A stretch of DNA of 64,000 bases from Paracraurococcus lichenis (GTDB lineage Bacteria; Pseudomonadota; Alphaproteobacteria; Acetobacterales; Acetobacteraceae), in NCBI RefSeq assembly GCF_030657435.1, contig NZ_JAUTWS010000019.1, positions 1 through 64,000 on the forward strand. The letters run 5' to 3'. This document shows, piece after piece, positions 46,817 through 55,515 of this stretch (positions within the stretch are counted from its first letter, which is position 1; each line of letters opens with the position of its first letter). Position numbers and translations under genes: made by a program. The notes under the pieces are model-generated. The model was not told where the DNA came from, made no database searches, and saw only the letters and a program-made list of their open reading frames with translations.

Positions 46817-47758
46817 TCAATCGATCCTTTGTTTCGGCCAGCGCGCGGCGAGGCGCGGCAGGACCTGCTCCAGCAACAGCCGCGTCTGGACGAGCGGCAC
46901 CTCGTCCCCCTGGCCGACGGGGCGGAGGACGAACTTGGTGACGCCCGCGCCGACATAATCGGCGATGCGGTCCAGGATCGCGGCGGCGTCGCCCGCGACG
47001 ATGCCGCGCGCAGGGTCGCGCCCGGTGCGCGCCCTGTAGGCGGCCATGGCGCGCTGCGGTTCGGCATCGGAGGGGCTGCCGAACCAGAAGGCGAAGCCGG
47101 CGCCGTAGTGGTCCTCGTCGATGCTGCGGCCGGCCTCGGCGGCGGCATGTCGGATGGCCGCGATCACCGCGCGCGCCTCCTCCGGCGTCTCGCCGCCCGC
47201 CTGCCAGCCGGTGCCGAAGCGGGCGGTGCGGCGGATCGCGGCCTCCGACCCACCGCCGATCCAAACCGGGATCTCCGCCTGCAGCGGCCGCGGCGCGATG
47301 GAGGCGCCGGAGAGCCGCCAGTGCTGCCCGGCGAAGTCGACGCTCTCCTCCCGCCAGAGGCGGGTGACGATCTCCAGCGCCTCGTCCGTCCGGCGGCCGC
47401 GCGTCTTCGTCGCCAGACCCAGCGCCTGCCATTCCGGCGCCAGCGGGCTGCCGATGCCGAAGGCGGGCAGCAGACGGCCCTCGCTCAGGACATCGATGGT
47501 GGCGCATTGCTTGGCCACCAGCACCGGGTCGCGGAAGGCGAGCGAGAGCACGTTCATGCCGAACTTCATCCGCCGCGTCCGCCCGGCAAGCGCCGCCATG
47601 ACGCTCAGGCATTCCAGGATGGGCGAGCGGCTGACGATGCGGTCGGTCTGCCAGATCGAGTCCGCCCCGGCCTGCTCGCAGAGATCCACCCAGCGCCAGA
47701 AACCGGCGGCGCTGGCGAAGGGGTACTCCGCCAGGCCGAGGCCGAGCGCGACCTTCAT
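46817..47758 (-). CDS. LLM-class flavin-dependent monooxygenase
   Basis: A 313-residue luciferase-like (bacterial luciferase/alkanesulfonate monooxygenase superfamily) TIM-barrel protein. MKVALGLGLAEYPF forms strand 1, RTRRMKFGMNVLSLAFRDPV the flavin-proximal segment, and EIPVWIGGGSEAAIRRTARF the conserved phosphate-binding block. F420- or FMN-dependence cannot be settled from sequence alone. Its start overlaps the stop of the next upstream LLM gene (ATGA), so the two proteins are made together and may be partners. Confidence 0.87.
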   Translation of the reverse strand: MKVALGLGLAEYPFASAAGFWRWVDLCEQAGADSIWQTDRIVSRSPILECLSVMAALAGRTRRMKFGMNVLSLAFRDPVLVAKQCATIDVLSEGRLLPAFGIGSPLAPEWQALGLATKTRGRRTDEALEIVTRLWREESVDFAGQHWRLSGASIAPRPLQAEIPVWIGGGSEAAIRRTARFGTGWQAGGETPEEARAVIAAIRHAAAEAGRSIDEDHYGAGFAFWFGSPSDAEPQRAMAAYRARTGRDPARGIVAGDAAAILDRIADYVGAGVTKFVLRPVGQGDEVPLVQTRLLLEQVLPRLAARWPKQRID

Positions 47759-48594
47759 GCGCCGACCAGCGGCGCCAGCTCGTCCAGCCGCTTCAGGATG
47801 CCGTCGCGGTCGAGGTCGGGCACCTCCAGCAGCACGCGGTCGATTCCGGCCTCGCGGTAGCGGGCGAGCGTCGCGGCCTCGGGCGGGGCACGGAAGACCG
47901 TGGTGGAGAGGGTCTTCGGGTCGCGCCCGCCCTTCTCGGCGGCGGCGCGCAGCCGGGCGACCGCGGCCGCCGGGTCGAAGCCGGCGCCGGCGCGCGGGAA
48001 CCAGCCGTCGCAGAACTCCACCACGCGCCGCAGCGTGTGGTCGGTCTCGCCGCCGAGCAGGACCGGCGGATGCGGGTGCTGCACGGGCTTGGGATACATC
48101 CAGGAGGGTTCGATGCGCACGAACTCGCCCTGGTAGCCTGCTTCCTCCTGCGTCCAGAGCGCCTTCATGGCCAGCACGCGCTCGCGCATCAGCTTGAAGC
48201 GCGTCGCATATTGCGCGCCGTGGTTCTCCATCTCCTCCACGTTCCAGCCGCCGCCGATGCCCAGCTCGAACCGCCCGCCGGAGAGACGGTCGAGGCTGGC
48301 GACGGATTTCGCCGTCACGATCGGGTCGTGCTGCGGCACCAGCAGCACGCCGGTGCCGAGGCGGAGGCGCTTCGTCGCGGCCGCGGCGAAGGCAAGCGCG
48401 ACGAAGGGATCGTGGGTATGCTTGTAGCGCTTCGGCAGCTCCCCGCCGCCCGGGAAGGGCGAGCGGCGGCTGACCGGGATATGCGTGTGCTCGCAGACGA
48501 AGAGCGCGTCGAAGCCCCGCTCCTCCAGCGCCCGGCCGAGCTCGCCCGGGTCGATGCCGTAATCGGTCGGGAAATAGAAGACGCCGGTCCGCAC
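47755..48594 (-). CDS. LLM-class flavin-dependent oxidoreductase
   Basis: A 279-residue LLM-family protein of the type called probable F420-dependent oxidoreductase (TIGR03619-like). ALFVCEHTHIPVSRRSPFPG, LGTGVLLVPQHDPIVTAKSV, then GGRFELGIGGGWNVEEMENHG are the family blocks. PPVLLGGETDHTLRRVVEF is the C-terminal phosphate-binding strand. It starts 69 bp after the DapA-family gene and overlaps the second LLM gene. A flavin or F420 reductase gene is not adjacent. Confidence 0.87.
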   Translation of the reverse strand: MRTGVFYFPTDYGIDPGELGRALEERGFDALFVCEHTHIPVSRRSPFPGGGELPKRYKHTHDPFVALAFAAAATKRLRLGTGVLLVPQHDPIVTAKSVASLDRLSGGRFELGIGGGWNVEEMENHGAQYATRFKLMRERVLAMKALWTQEEAGYQGEFVRIEPSWMYPKPVQHPHPPVLLGGETDHTLRRVVEFCDGWFPRAGAGFDPAAAVARLRAAAEKGGRDPKTLSTTVFRAPPEAATLARYREAGIDRVLLEVPDLDRDGILKRLDELAPLVGA

Positions 48595-48663
48595 GATGCT
48601 CCTCCCTCGGTCGCGTCGGCCAAGACGTCCCGTATTTCGGCGCCCCTGTCCACCGGCGGGCGG

Positions 48664-49605
48664 TCAGCCCGCCGGCGCGAGCCGCGCGCGCGGGTCGGTG
48701 CGGCCAAGCCGCCCCAGCAGGTACTCCACCTCCGTCCGCGCCCTGGCGGAGAGCGCCGAGCCCGGCCGGCGCTGTGCGTCGGAGCCGATGATGCCGCGCC
48801 GCATCATGACGTATTTCCGCACGGCGAGGCCGACGCCGAATTGCTGCTCGTAGCGGATCAGCGGCAGATGCGCGTCGAACAGGTCATGGGCCTTGTCGCG
48901 CTCCCCGGCCGCGGAAAGCTTCACGAGGTCCACCAGCATGTCGGGGAAGGCGTAGCCGGTCATGGCGCCGTCGGCGCCGCGCTCCATCTCGAAGTCGAGG
49001 AAGAGTCCGCCATTGCCGCAGAGGATGCTGAGCGGCCGCAGCGAGCCATCGGCCTGGAAGCCGCGCAGTGCCGAGATCTTCTCGAGGCCCGGCCAGTCCT
49101 CGTGCTTCAGCATGACGCAGGAGGGCAGGTCCTGCACGATGCGGCGGATCACGCCCGGCGTCATCTGCACGGTAAAGAGCAGCGGATAATCCTGCAGCAC
49201 CCAGGGGATGTCGTCGCCGATCGCCTCCACCGCCTGGCGGAAATAGGTGACGATCTGGTCGTCGGTGCGCAGCGTGCTGGGCGGGGCGATCATCACGCCG
49301 GCCGCCCCGGCCTCCATCGCACCGCGGGCCAGCGCGCGCATGGCGGCGAAGCCCGGGGCGGAGACGCCGACGATGATCTGCGCCTTGCCGGCACGGCGGA
49401 TGATGCGCTTGCTGATGTCGAGCGCCTCACCCTGGTCGAGCTTCGGCGCCTCGCCCATGACGCCGAGGATCGTCATGCCGTTGCAGCCCGCCTGCAGGAA
49501 GAAGTCGGTCATGCGGTCGGTGCTGGCATCGTCGATCCGGCCATCGGGCAGGAAGGGCGTGGGGGCGATCACGTAGACCCCCTTGGCGGTGTGGTCGAGC
49601 GGCAT
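48664..49605 (-). CDS. dihydrodipicolinate synthase-family lyase
   Basis: A 313-residue class I aldolase-type TIM barrel (DapA/NanA superfamily). The Schiff-base lysine is in SCVMLKHEDWPG and the catalytic tyrosine in VLQDYPLLF. GVMGEAPKLDQGEALDISKR replaces the usual GTTGE loop, a sign of a keto acid other than aspartate semialdehyde. It is therefore probably a catabolic aldolase, hydratase or lyase and not the lysine-pathway DapA. It sits between a Bug-type binding protein and LLM oxygenases in a catabolic run. Confidence 0.87.
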   Translation of the reverse strand: MPLDHTAKGVYVIAPTPFLPDGRIDDASTDRMTDFFLQAGCNGMTILGVMGEAPKLDQGEALDISKRIIRRAGKAQIIVGVSAPGFAAMRALARGAMEAGAAGVMIAPPSTLRTDDQIVTYFRQAVEAIGDDIPWVLQDYPLLFTVQMTPGVIRRIVQDLPSCVMLKHEDWPGLEKISALRGFQADGSLRPLSILCGNGGLFLDFEMERGADGAMTGYAFPDMLVDLVKLSAAGERDKAHDLFDAHLPLIRYEQQFGVGLAVRKYVMMRRGIIGSDAQRRPGSALSARARTEVEYLLGRLGRTDPRARLAPAG

Positions 49606-49678
49606 GGGTCGCGTCCTCGGAACGGCGGGGCGGCAGGATAGGGCGGCGGGCGGCCGGCGGAAATCCGCCCGGCGCGGC

Positions 49679-50665
49679 CTATTCCGGCGTGATGCCGGCC
49701 TTGCGCATCAGCCCCTCGTTCAGGGCGAGGTCGCGGCGGGTGCGGGCGCGCATCGACTCCGGCCCCAGCGGCAGGGGCAGCAGGCCGAACTCCTCGGCGA
49801 GGCGCCGGGCGGCAGGCCGGGCGACGGCATCCCGCGCGCCCTGGTCCAGCGCCGTGGCGAGCGGCGCCGGCAGCCCGGCCGGCGCGGCGAGGCACCACCA
49901 GGCGCTGACCAGGAATTCCGGCAGCCCGTGCTCGATCATGGTCGGCACCGCGGGCATGGCGGCGAGGCGCTGCTCGTGCGGCGCACCCAGCGCGCGCAAC
50001 CGGCCTTCCAGCACATGCGCGCGGGCCGGGGCGAAGGTGGTGAACATCAGGTCCACGCGTCCCGCCAGGATCTCCGTCAGCGCCGGCGCCGGGCCGCCGA
50101 AGGGCACGTGCAGCATCTCCGTCCCCGTCCGCTCGTTCATGTCGAGCATGAGGACATGCGCGGTCGAGCCGACGCCCCAGGTGCCGTAGGAGAGCGTGCC
50201 CGGAGCGCGCTTCGCCGCCTCGATCACCTGCGCGAAGCTGCCCCAGCGCGGATGCGCCACCAGCAGATAGGCGGAGGCGTAGAGCAGGCTGATATGGGTG
50301 AAGTCGGCGAGCGGATCGTAGCCGGGATTGCGATAGGCGAAGGGCGCCATGGCGAAGGCGGAATTGCTGCCGACCAGCAGCGTGGTGCCGTCCGGCTTCG
50401 CCCGGGCGACGTAGCGGGCGCCAACCGTCGTGGAGGCACCCGGCTTATGCTCCATGACGAAATTGCCGCCGAAGCTCTCGGCGAAACCCTCCTGCAGGAT
50501 GCGGGCGACGACATCGGTGCCGCCGCCGGGGGTGAAGGGGACGACGAGGCTGACGCTGCGCCCCTGCGGCCAGCCATCGGGCTCCTTGCCCTGGGCGCGG
50601 GCAAGGGCGGGCGCGGAGAGGCCGGCCGCGAGGCCCAGCGCGCCGCGGCGGGACAGGATGGTCAT
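49679..50665 (-). CDS. Bug-family tripartite tricarboxylate transporter receptor
   Basis: A 328-residue extracytoplasmic solute receptor (TctC/Bug family). A signal with an Arg pair (MTILSRRGALGLAAGLSAPALARAQ) precedes VSLVVPFTPGGGTDVVAR, the family hallmark, and GSNSAFAMAPFAYRNPGYDP. Bug proteins bind carboxylates or amides, often serving as orphan receptors. No TctA/TctB membrane genes are nearby. It begins 9 bp after the amidohydrolase stop, so it is co-transcribed with it. Confidence 0.92.
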   Translation of the reverse strand: MTILSRRGALGLAAGLSAPALARAQGKEPDGWPQGRSVSLVVPFTPGGGTDVVARILQEGFAESFGGNFVMEHKPGASTTVGARYVARAKPDGTTLLVGSNSAFAMAPFAYRNPGYDPLADFTHISLLYASAYLLVAHPRWGSFAQVIEAAKRAPGTLSYGTWGVGSTAHVLMLDMNERTGTEMLHVPFGGPAPALTEILAGRVDLMFTTFAPARAHVLEGRLRALGAPHEQRLAAMPAVPTMIEHGLPEFLVSAWWCLAAPAGLPAPLATALDQGARDAVARPAARRLAEEFGLLPLPLGPESMRARTRRDLALNEGLMRKAGITPE

Positions 50666-50674
50666 CGCGCCGGT

Positions 50675-52393
50675 TCAGATCCGCCCGGCGCGGACCAGCC
50701 TGCCGGGCAGCGCCCCGGTATGCTCGCCATTCTCGAAGACCGGCACGCCGGAGACGAAGGTGGCCTTGTAGCCCTCCACCCGCTGCATCAGGCGGCGGCC
50801 GCCGGCCGGCAGGTCGTACCAGACCTCCGGCTTGTGCAGGCGCAGCCCCTCGTAATCGAGGAGGTTGACGTCCGCCTTCTTGCCCGGCGCCAGCACGCCG
50901 CGGTCGTGGAAGCCGAAGAACTCCGCCGTCTCGCTGGTTTGGCGCTTGACCACGAATTCCAGCGGCAGCCGCGCGCCGCGGTGCCGGTCGCGCGCCCAGT
51001 GCGTCAGCATCCAGGTCGGCACGCCGGCATCGAGGATGGAGGAGCAATGCGCGCCCCCGTCGCCGAGGCCGAGCACCGTCGCGTCATCCGTCAGCATGCT
51101 GTGGATGACGTCGTGGTTGTCCACGTTGTAGCCGGTGACGGGGAAGAAGATCAGGTTGGCAGGGTCGGCCGCCATGTAGTCATAGGCGACCTCGTCCGGC
51201 GTGCGCCCTTCCCGTTCCGCGATCGCGGCGATGCTCTCGCTCGCCGGCGGCTCGTAGTCCGGCGGGTCGCCCAGCTTGAACATGCGGTGCCAGCGGCGGA
51301 CGATGTGCTGGCGGAACTGGCTGAGCCGCCCGACCAGCGCCTCGCTGGGACGGTCGGCCAGGATCTCGGCCCGCACCGCGGGGTCCTGCAGGCGGCGCAT
51401 GCGCTCGGCGATCGGCAGCTTCAGCAGCGCCTGGTAGCTCGGGCGGATGGAGAAGGGGTTCAGCGCCGTATCGGCGCCGAGCAGCACGCCGACCGGCCGG
51501 CCCGCCACCTGCGCCGTCACCATCGCGCCCTGGGCGCGGGCGGATTTCACGCCCTCCATCAGCCGGCGCCAGCGCTCGTCATCCGTCGGGCGGTCGGTCA
51601 GCAGGAACCAGACGGGGCGGCCCGTCTCCTTGCCCAACTGCGTCATCCAGGCGAGCTCGCTCTCCTCGATGTCGAAGTCGCTGTTCATGCCGAAGGCGCC
51701 ATGGCCGACATCGCCGAGCGCGCGGCCGATGCCGAGCAGCTCGTCGACCTCCGAATAGCGGCTCGGGACCATGCCGCCCGTCAGCGTCTTGTGGCTGTTG
51801 GTGCGGGATGTGGTGAAGCCGAAGGCGCCGGCCTTCAGCCCCTCCGCCGTCAGCCGGCGCATGGTGGCGATGTCGTCGGCCGTCGCGGCCTCGAGGTCGA
51901 TGGCGCGCTGGCCCATGACATAGACGCGCAAGGGGTGGTGCGGCACCTGCGCGGCGACATCGATGGTGCGCTGCATGCTGTCCAGCGCGTCGAGGAACTC
52001 CGGAAAACTCTCCCAATTCCATTTCAGCCCCTCGGCGAGGGCGATGCCGGGGATCTCCTCCACCGCCTCCATCAGGCCGATCAGCTCCTCATGGTGCGTC
52101 TGCCGCACCGGCGCGAAGCCCACGCCGCAATTGCCGAAGAGGATGGTGGTGACGCCGTGCCAGGAGGAGGGCGCGAGCACCGGGTCCCAGGTCGCCTGGC
52201 CGTCGTAATGGGTATGGGCATCGACCCAGCCCGGGGTGACCAGCAGGCCATCCGCCTGGATCTCCCGCCGCCCCGGCCCGGCCTTGCCGCCGACCTGGGC
52301 GATCCGCCCGCCCTCGAGGGCGACGTCGCCCGTGAAGGCGGGTTTGCCCGTGCCGTCCACGATGGTGCCGCCGCGGATGACCGTGTCGTGCAT
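50675..52393 (-). CDS. N-acyl-D-amino-acid deacylase-like amidohydrolase
   Basis: A 572-residue zinc amidohydrolase of the D-aminoacylase type (Amidohydro_3). The N-terminal beta-sandwich (MHDTVIRGGTIVDGTGKPAF) leads to VDAHTHYDGQATWDP, with the metal ligands H60 and H62. GFTTSRTNSHKTLTGGMVPS and GLGDGGAHCSSILDAG, the catalytic Asp region, complete the site. It would release an amino acid or similar product by cleaving an N-acyl or cyclic amide bond. The ATG at 52393 was used; the frame upstream is open but not conserved. Confidence 0.88.
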   Translation of the reverse strand: MHDTVIRGGTIVDGTGKPAFTGDVALEGGRIAQVGGKAGPGRREIQADGLLVTPGWVDAHTHYDGQATWDPVLAPSSWHGVTTILFGNCGVGFAPVRQTHHEELIGLMEAVEEIPGIALAEGLKWNWESFPEFLDALDSMQRTIDVAAQVPHHPLRVYVMGQRAIDLEAATADDIATMRRLTAEGLKAGAFGFTTSRTNSHKTLTGGMVPSRYSEVDELLGIGRALGDVGHGAFGMNSDFDIEESELAWMTQLGKETGRPVWFLLTDRPTDDERWRRLMEGVKSARAQGAMVTAQVAGRPVGVLLGADTALNPFSIRPSYQALLKLPIAERMRRLQDPAVRAEILADRPSEALVGRLSQFRQHIVRRWHRMFKLGDPPDYEPPASESIAAIAEREGRTPDEVAYDYMAADPANLIFFPVTGYNVDNHDVIHSMLTDDATVLGLGDGGAHCSSILDAGVPTWMLTHWARDRHRGARLPLEFVVKRQTSETAEFFGFHDRGVLAPGKKADVNLLDYEGLRLHKPEVWYDLPAGGRRLMQRVEGYKATFVSGVPVFENGEHTGALPGRLVRAGRI

Positions 52394-52556
52394 CGCGTCT
52401 GGTCCTTCTGTTTGGGCGGGGGTGCCGCCATGCATGCCGGGCGGGCCGATGCAGCCCTTCGGGCCACCCGCGGCCGTGCCGCGAACCCCTCCGGTTCTCA
52501 TCCCGCCTTGGTCCGTTTCCCTCTGGGCGCGATTGAAGGCCCGGCCCTCCCCGGGG

Positions 52557-53480
52557 TCAAGGACTCAGTCGGTCGCCCGTCCTGATGCGGTAGGTCTCCG
52601 CCGCCGTGCCGTACAGGATCCGGCGCTGGTCGGCCTCCGGCAGGTCGGCGATGATCGCGCGCATCCCGCCCATGACCTCGTCGAAGGAGGCGAGCAGCCC
52701 GTCCACCGGGAAGTTGCTGGCGACCATGCAGCGCTCCGCGCCGAAGAGGCGGACCGCCTCCAGCACGACAGGCGCCTGCAGCGCCGGCGCCCAGGGCTGC
52801 CCCGGCACGCAGCAGCCGGAGAGCTTCACCCGGACATTCGGCGCCTCGGACAGGCGCGCCATCGCCTCCCGCCAGGCAGCGAGGCCGGCGGGGCTGCGGT
52901 CCGCGGGCAGGCCGAGATGGTTCAGCACGATCAGCGTTCCCGGGAAATCGCGCGCGAGGTCCAGCGCATCCGGCAGGTGCCACCAGGGCGCCTGCAACTC
53001 GAAATGCAGGCCGCTGTCCGCGAGATGCCGGTAGCCGGCGCGCCAAGCGGGGCAGCGCATCGAGCCGGGGATGCGGTGCGCCGGGTCGTAGTCCTGCGGC
53101 CGCGCCACGCCCTTCGGCTTGTGCCGCAGGCTGCGGACCAGCGGCATGGCGGCCTGGGCGCGGATCACCGCGGCGGCATCGGCGCGGTCGAGGAAGGCGG
53201 CACCGGCCATGGCGTCCGGCAATCCCTCCCGCGCCGCGATGTCGTGCACCCAGCGCGTCTCGCGCAGCGGGTCGGCGGGGTCGTGCTCGGCTTCCATGTA
53301 AACCGTGGCGAAGACCTTCTGCCGCGCGGCGTCGCGGCGGTAGTCGGCCGGCAGGTAGTCGCGGCGCAGCGCGCGGTAGTCGCCGTAGCGGAAGGGGATC
53401 GGCGGCTCCTCCTGCAGCCAGGGATGCCGGTTGGCCGCGAGGTCCCAGATATGGTGGTGCGCGTCGATGATCGGGATCAT
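52557..53480 (-). CDS. amidohydrolase-2 family hydrolase (PDC/lactonase-like)
   Basis: A 307-residue metal-dependent hydrolase of the amidohydrolase-related family that includes 2-pyrone-4,6-dicarboxylate lactonase and L-fuconolactonase-like enzymes. The metal motif IIDAHHHIWDL is at the N-terminus, NHLGLPAD marks strand 6, and CMVASNFPVDGL holds the final catalytic region. It probably opens a lactone or similar ring. It overlaps the cyclase gene by ATGA and is the third gene of the run starting with the MFS carrier. Confidence 0.87.
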   Translation of the reverse strand: MIPIIDAHHHIWDLAANRHPWLQEEPPIPFRYGDYRALRRDYLPADYRRDAARQKVFATVYMEAEHDPADPLRETRWVHDIAAREGLPDAMAGAAFLDRADAAAVIRAQAAMPLVRSLRHKPKGVARPQDYDPAHRIPGSMRCPAWRAGYRHLADSGLHFELQAPWWHLPDALDLARDFPGTLIVLNHLGLPADRSPAGLAAWREAMARLSEAPNVRVKLSGCCVPGQPWAPALQAPVVLEAVRLFGAERCMVASNFPVDGLLASFDEVMGGMRAIIADLPEADQRRILYGTAAETYRIRTGDRLSP

Positions 53481-54148
53481 GCCGCCAGCCCCTCCAAGGC
53501 GAAGACGCGGGCCGGCGCGCCGTCCGCCCCCGGCACCAGCAGCGGCGCGGCGCAGAGGAAGGTCCGCGGCCCGGGCAGCGCGGTGGTATTCACGAGGTAC
53601 TCGATCAGCGTGATCCCCCGCCGCAGCAGCACGTCATGCGTCACGTGCTGGTCGAAGGGCACCTCCTGCCTGTCGAGCAGCAGGCGGATGGGGAAGTCCT
53701 GCGGGAAGTCGAAGGCGACCGCCTTGGGTTCGCGCGAGAGCAGCCAGTCCGCTGCCTCCCGCGTCAGCCAGGGCGCCTCCTTCCAGAACTCCGGCGTGTT
53801 CCAGTCGCGCTGCCGGTCCCAGCCGGCCGAGAGCAGCAGGATCTCCCGCGCCGGGCCGCCCGGATCGGCCGCCGCCAGCCGCTCCGGCCCGATCGGCTGG
53901 TTGGCCGGCACGTCGCGCAGGTCCAGCACCCGGCAGGGGCCGACCACGCGCTCGAGCGGCGTCGCCTCGATGGTCGGGGCATCTGCCAGGATATGCGCCG
54001 GCGCGTCCACATGGCTGAAGCCATGGCAGGCGGCATCGAGGCGGGAGATGCGGAACTGGTCCCCCGCCCTGATGTCGCCGGTGACGCTGACCTGCGTGCG
54101 CCAGCGGAAATGCGGCGCGATCGGCATGGAGAGATCGACGATGCGCAT
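53477..54148 (-). CDS. cyclase-family (kynurenine formamidase-like) hydrolase
   Basis: A 223-residue cyclase/KynB-fold metal hydrolase. The start IVDLSMPIAPH and the metal motif (usually HxGTHxD) appear here as HGFSHVDAPAH, with H42, H46 and D48 kept and the Gly-Thr replaced by Phe-Ser. Later VAFDFPQDFPI and THDVLLRRGITLIEYL match the family. Members hydrolyse amides or isatin-like rings. It follows the MFS gene by 21 bp. Confidence 0.86.
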   Translation of the reverse strand: MRIVDLSMPIAPHFRWRTQVSVTGDIRAGDQFRISRLDAACHGFSHVDAPAHILADAPTIEATPLERVVGPCRVLDLRDVPANQPIGPERLAAADPGGPAREILLLSAGWDRQRDWNTPEFWKEAPWLTREAADWLLSREPKAVAFDFPQDFPIRLLLDRQEVPFDQHVTHDVLLRRGITLIEYLVNTTALPGPRTFLCAAPLLVPGADGAPARVFALEGLAA

Positions 54149-54169
54149 GGGTCCTCCCGAAGCCTGTTC

Positions 54170-55417
54170 TTATTGAGCGCGCGGCCTCGGCGGTCGCCGC
54201 AGCGCGTAGAAGGCGACCGAGCCGGCGACATAGGCGATGACCGAGCCGATGAAGGCGACGCGGTAGCTGCCCGTCACGTCGAAGACGAAGCCCGCGGCCC
54301 AGGAGCCGATGGCGGCGCCGAGGCCGGAGCCGATGGTGATGACGCCGAGGATGGTGCCGAGCCGCGGGCCGGGGAAGAGATCCGCCGTCTTCGCCGTAAT
54401 TGCGGGGCCGCGCGCGCCCCAGGTCAGGCCGAAGAAGCAGGCATGCAGCCAGAGCAGCATGTGATCGCCCGGCCCGGTGATCGCCATGGCGCAGAAGACG
54501 CCGATGATGGAGATTCCATAGGCCAGCAGCGCCGACCACTCGCGTCCGATATAGTCGGAGAGGGTGCCGGTCGCGATCACCCCGGGCATGGCGAGGAAGC
54601 TGCCCATCCCCAGCACGCCCGCGGCATAGAGCGGATCGAAGCCGACATCGACCGCGAAGGCGATCTGGTGCAGGGAGACCAGGAAGCTGCCGATGCTGGT
54701 GAACATGTAGACGAGGAAGAGCAGCCAGAACTGCGGCGTGCGCACCGCCTCGCCCAGCGTCCAGCTCCGCACGGCCGCGGCGGCGGGCGCGGCGGCGGCA
54801 CGGGCCACCCCGCCGCGCCGGTCGAAGAGGAAGGAGAGCGGCAGCAGCACGGCGGCGGCGACCGCGGCCGCGACGAGGTAGGCGCCGCGCCATCCCAAGC
54901 CCTCGATCAGCACCTGGCTGGCCGGGGCGGAGGCCGCGCGGCCGAAGCCATTGGCCGATTGCAGGACGGAGATCGCCATGCCCCGCCGCGTGGCAAACAG
55001 GCGCGAGATCAGCGGCACGAAGACCAGCAGGCCGACGCAATTGGCGCCGAAGGTCATCACCACGCCGTAGAGGAACACCACCTGCCACAGCGCCCCCGCC
55101 TGCGCGCTGCCGACCAGGCCCAGCACCAGCAACGCGCCGCCCAGCAGCACCATCCGCCGCACGCCCAGCCGGTCCACCATGCTGCCCACGAAGGGCGAGC
55201 TGGCGCCGCCGACGAGCTGCCCGACGGAATAGGCCAGCGAGCTCTCCGCCCGCGTCCAGCCGAAATCCGCGACGAAGGCCAGCAGGAAGACGGTGTAGGA
55301 ATGCATGACGCTGGCGCCGACCGTGAAGGCCAGGAAGGCGCTGCCGAGGATCAGCCAGGCACGGCGGCCAGCCAGAAGGTTGTCCTGGGATAGGTCTTCT
55401 TGGGACGCTGGCGGCAT
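54170..55417 (-). CDS. MFS transporter, monocarboxylate/OFA-like
   Basis: A 415-residue inner-membrane carrier with 12 hydrophobic helices. FGWTRAESSLAYSVGQLVGG resembles the FGW-R motif of oxalate/formate antiporter and monocarboxylate-type MFS proteins, and the cytoplasmic loop motif is GSMVDRLGVRRMV. Downstream hydrolases and lyases suggest that it imports their carboxylate substrate. It is the first gene of the minus-strand catabolic run and divergent from the serine hydrolase gene. Confidence 0.88.
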   Translation of the reverse strand: MPPASQEDLSQDNLLAGRRAWLILGSAFLAFTVGASVMHSYTVFLLAFVADFGWTRAESSLAYSVGQLVGGASSPFVGSMVDRLGVRRMVLLGGALLVLGLVGSAQAGALWQVVFLYGVVMTFGANCVGLLVFVPLISRLFATRRGMAISVLQSANGFGRAASAPASQVLIEGLGWRGAYLVAAAVAAAVLLPLSFLFDRRGGVARAAAAPAAAAVRSWTLGEAVRTPQFWLLFLVYMFTSIGSFLVSLHQIAFAVDVGFDPLYAAGVLGMGSFLAMPGVIATGTLSDYIGREWSALLAYGISIIGVFCAMAITGPGDHMLLWLHACFFGLTWGARGPAITAKTADLFPGPRLGTILGVITIGSGLGAAIGSWAAGFVFDVTGSYRVAFIGSVIAYVAGSVAFYALRRPPRPRAQ

Positions 55418-55515
55418 GGCGGCGATGCTACGACCCGGCTGCGCGGGGTGGCAAATCGCCCTGCCTTGCCTGGCTCCGGGCTTCGCCGGAGACTGCGGCC
55501 GAGGGGGATAACGCC

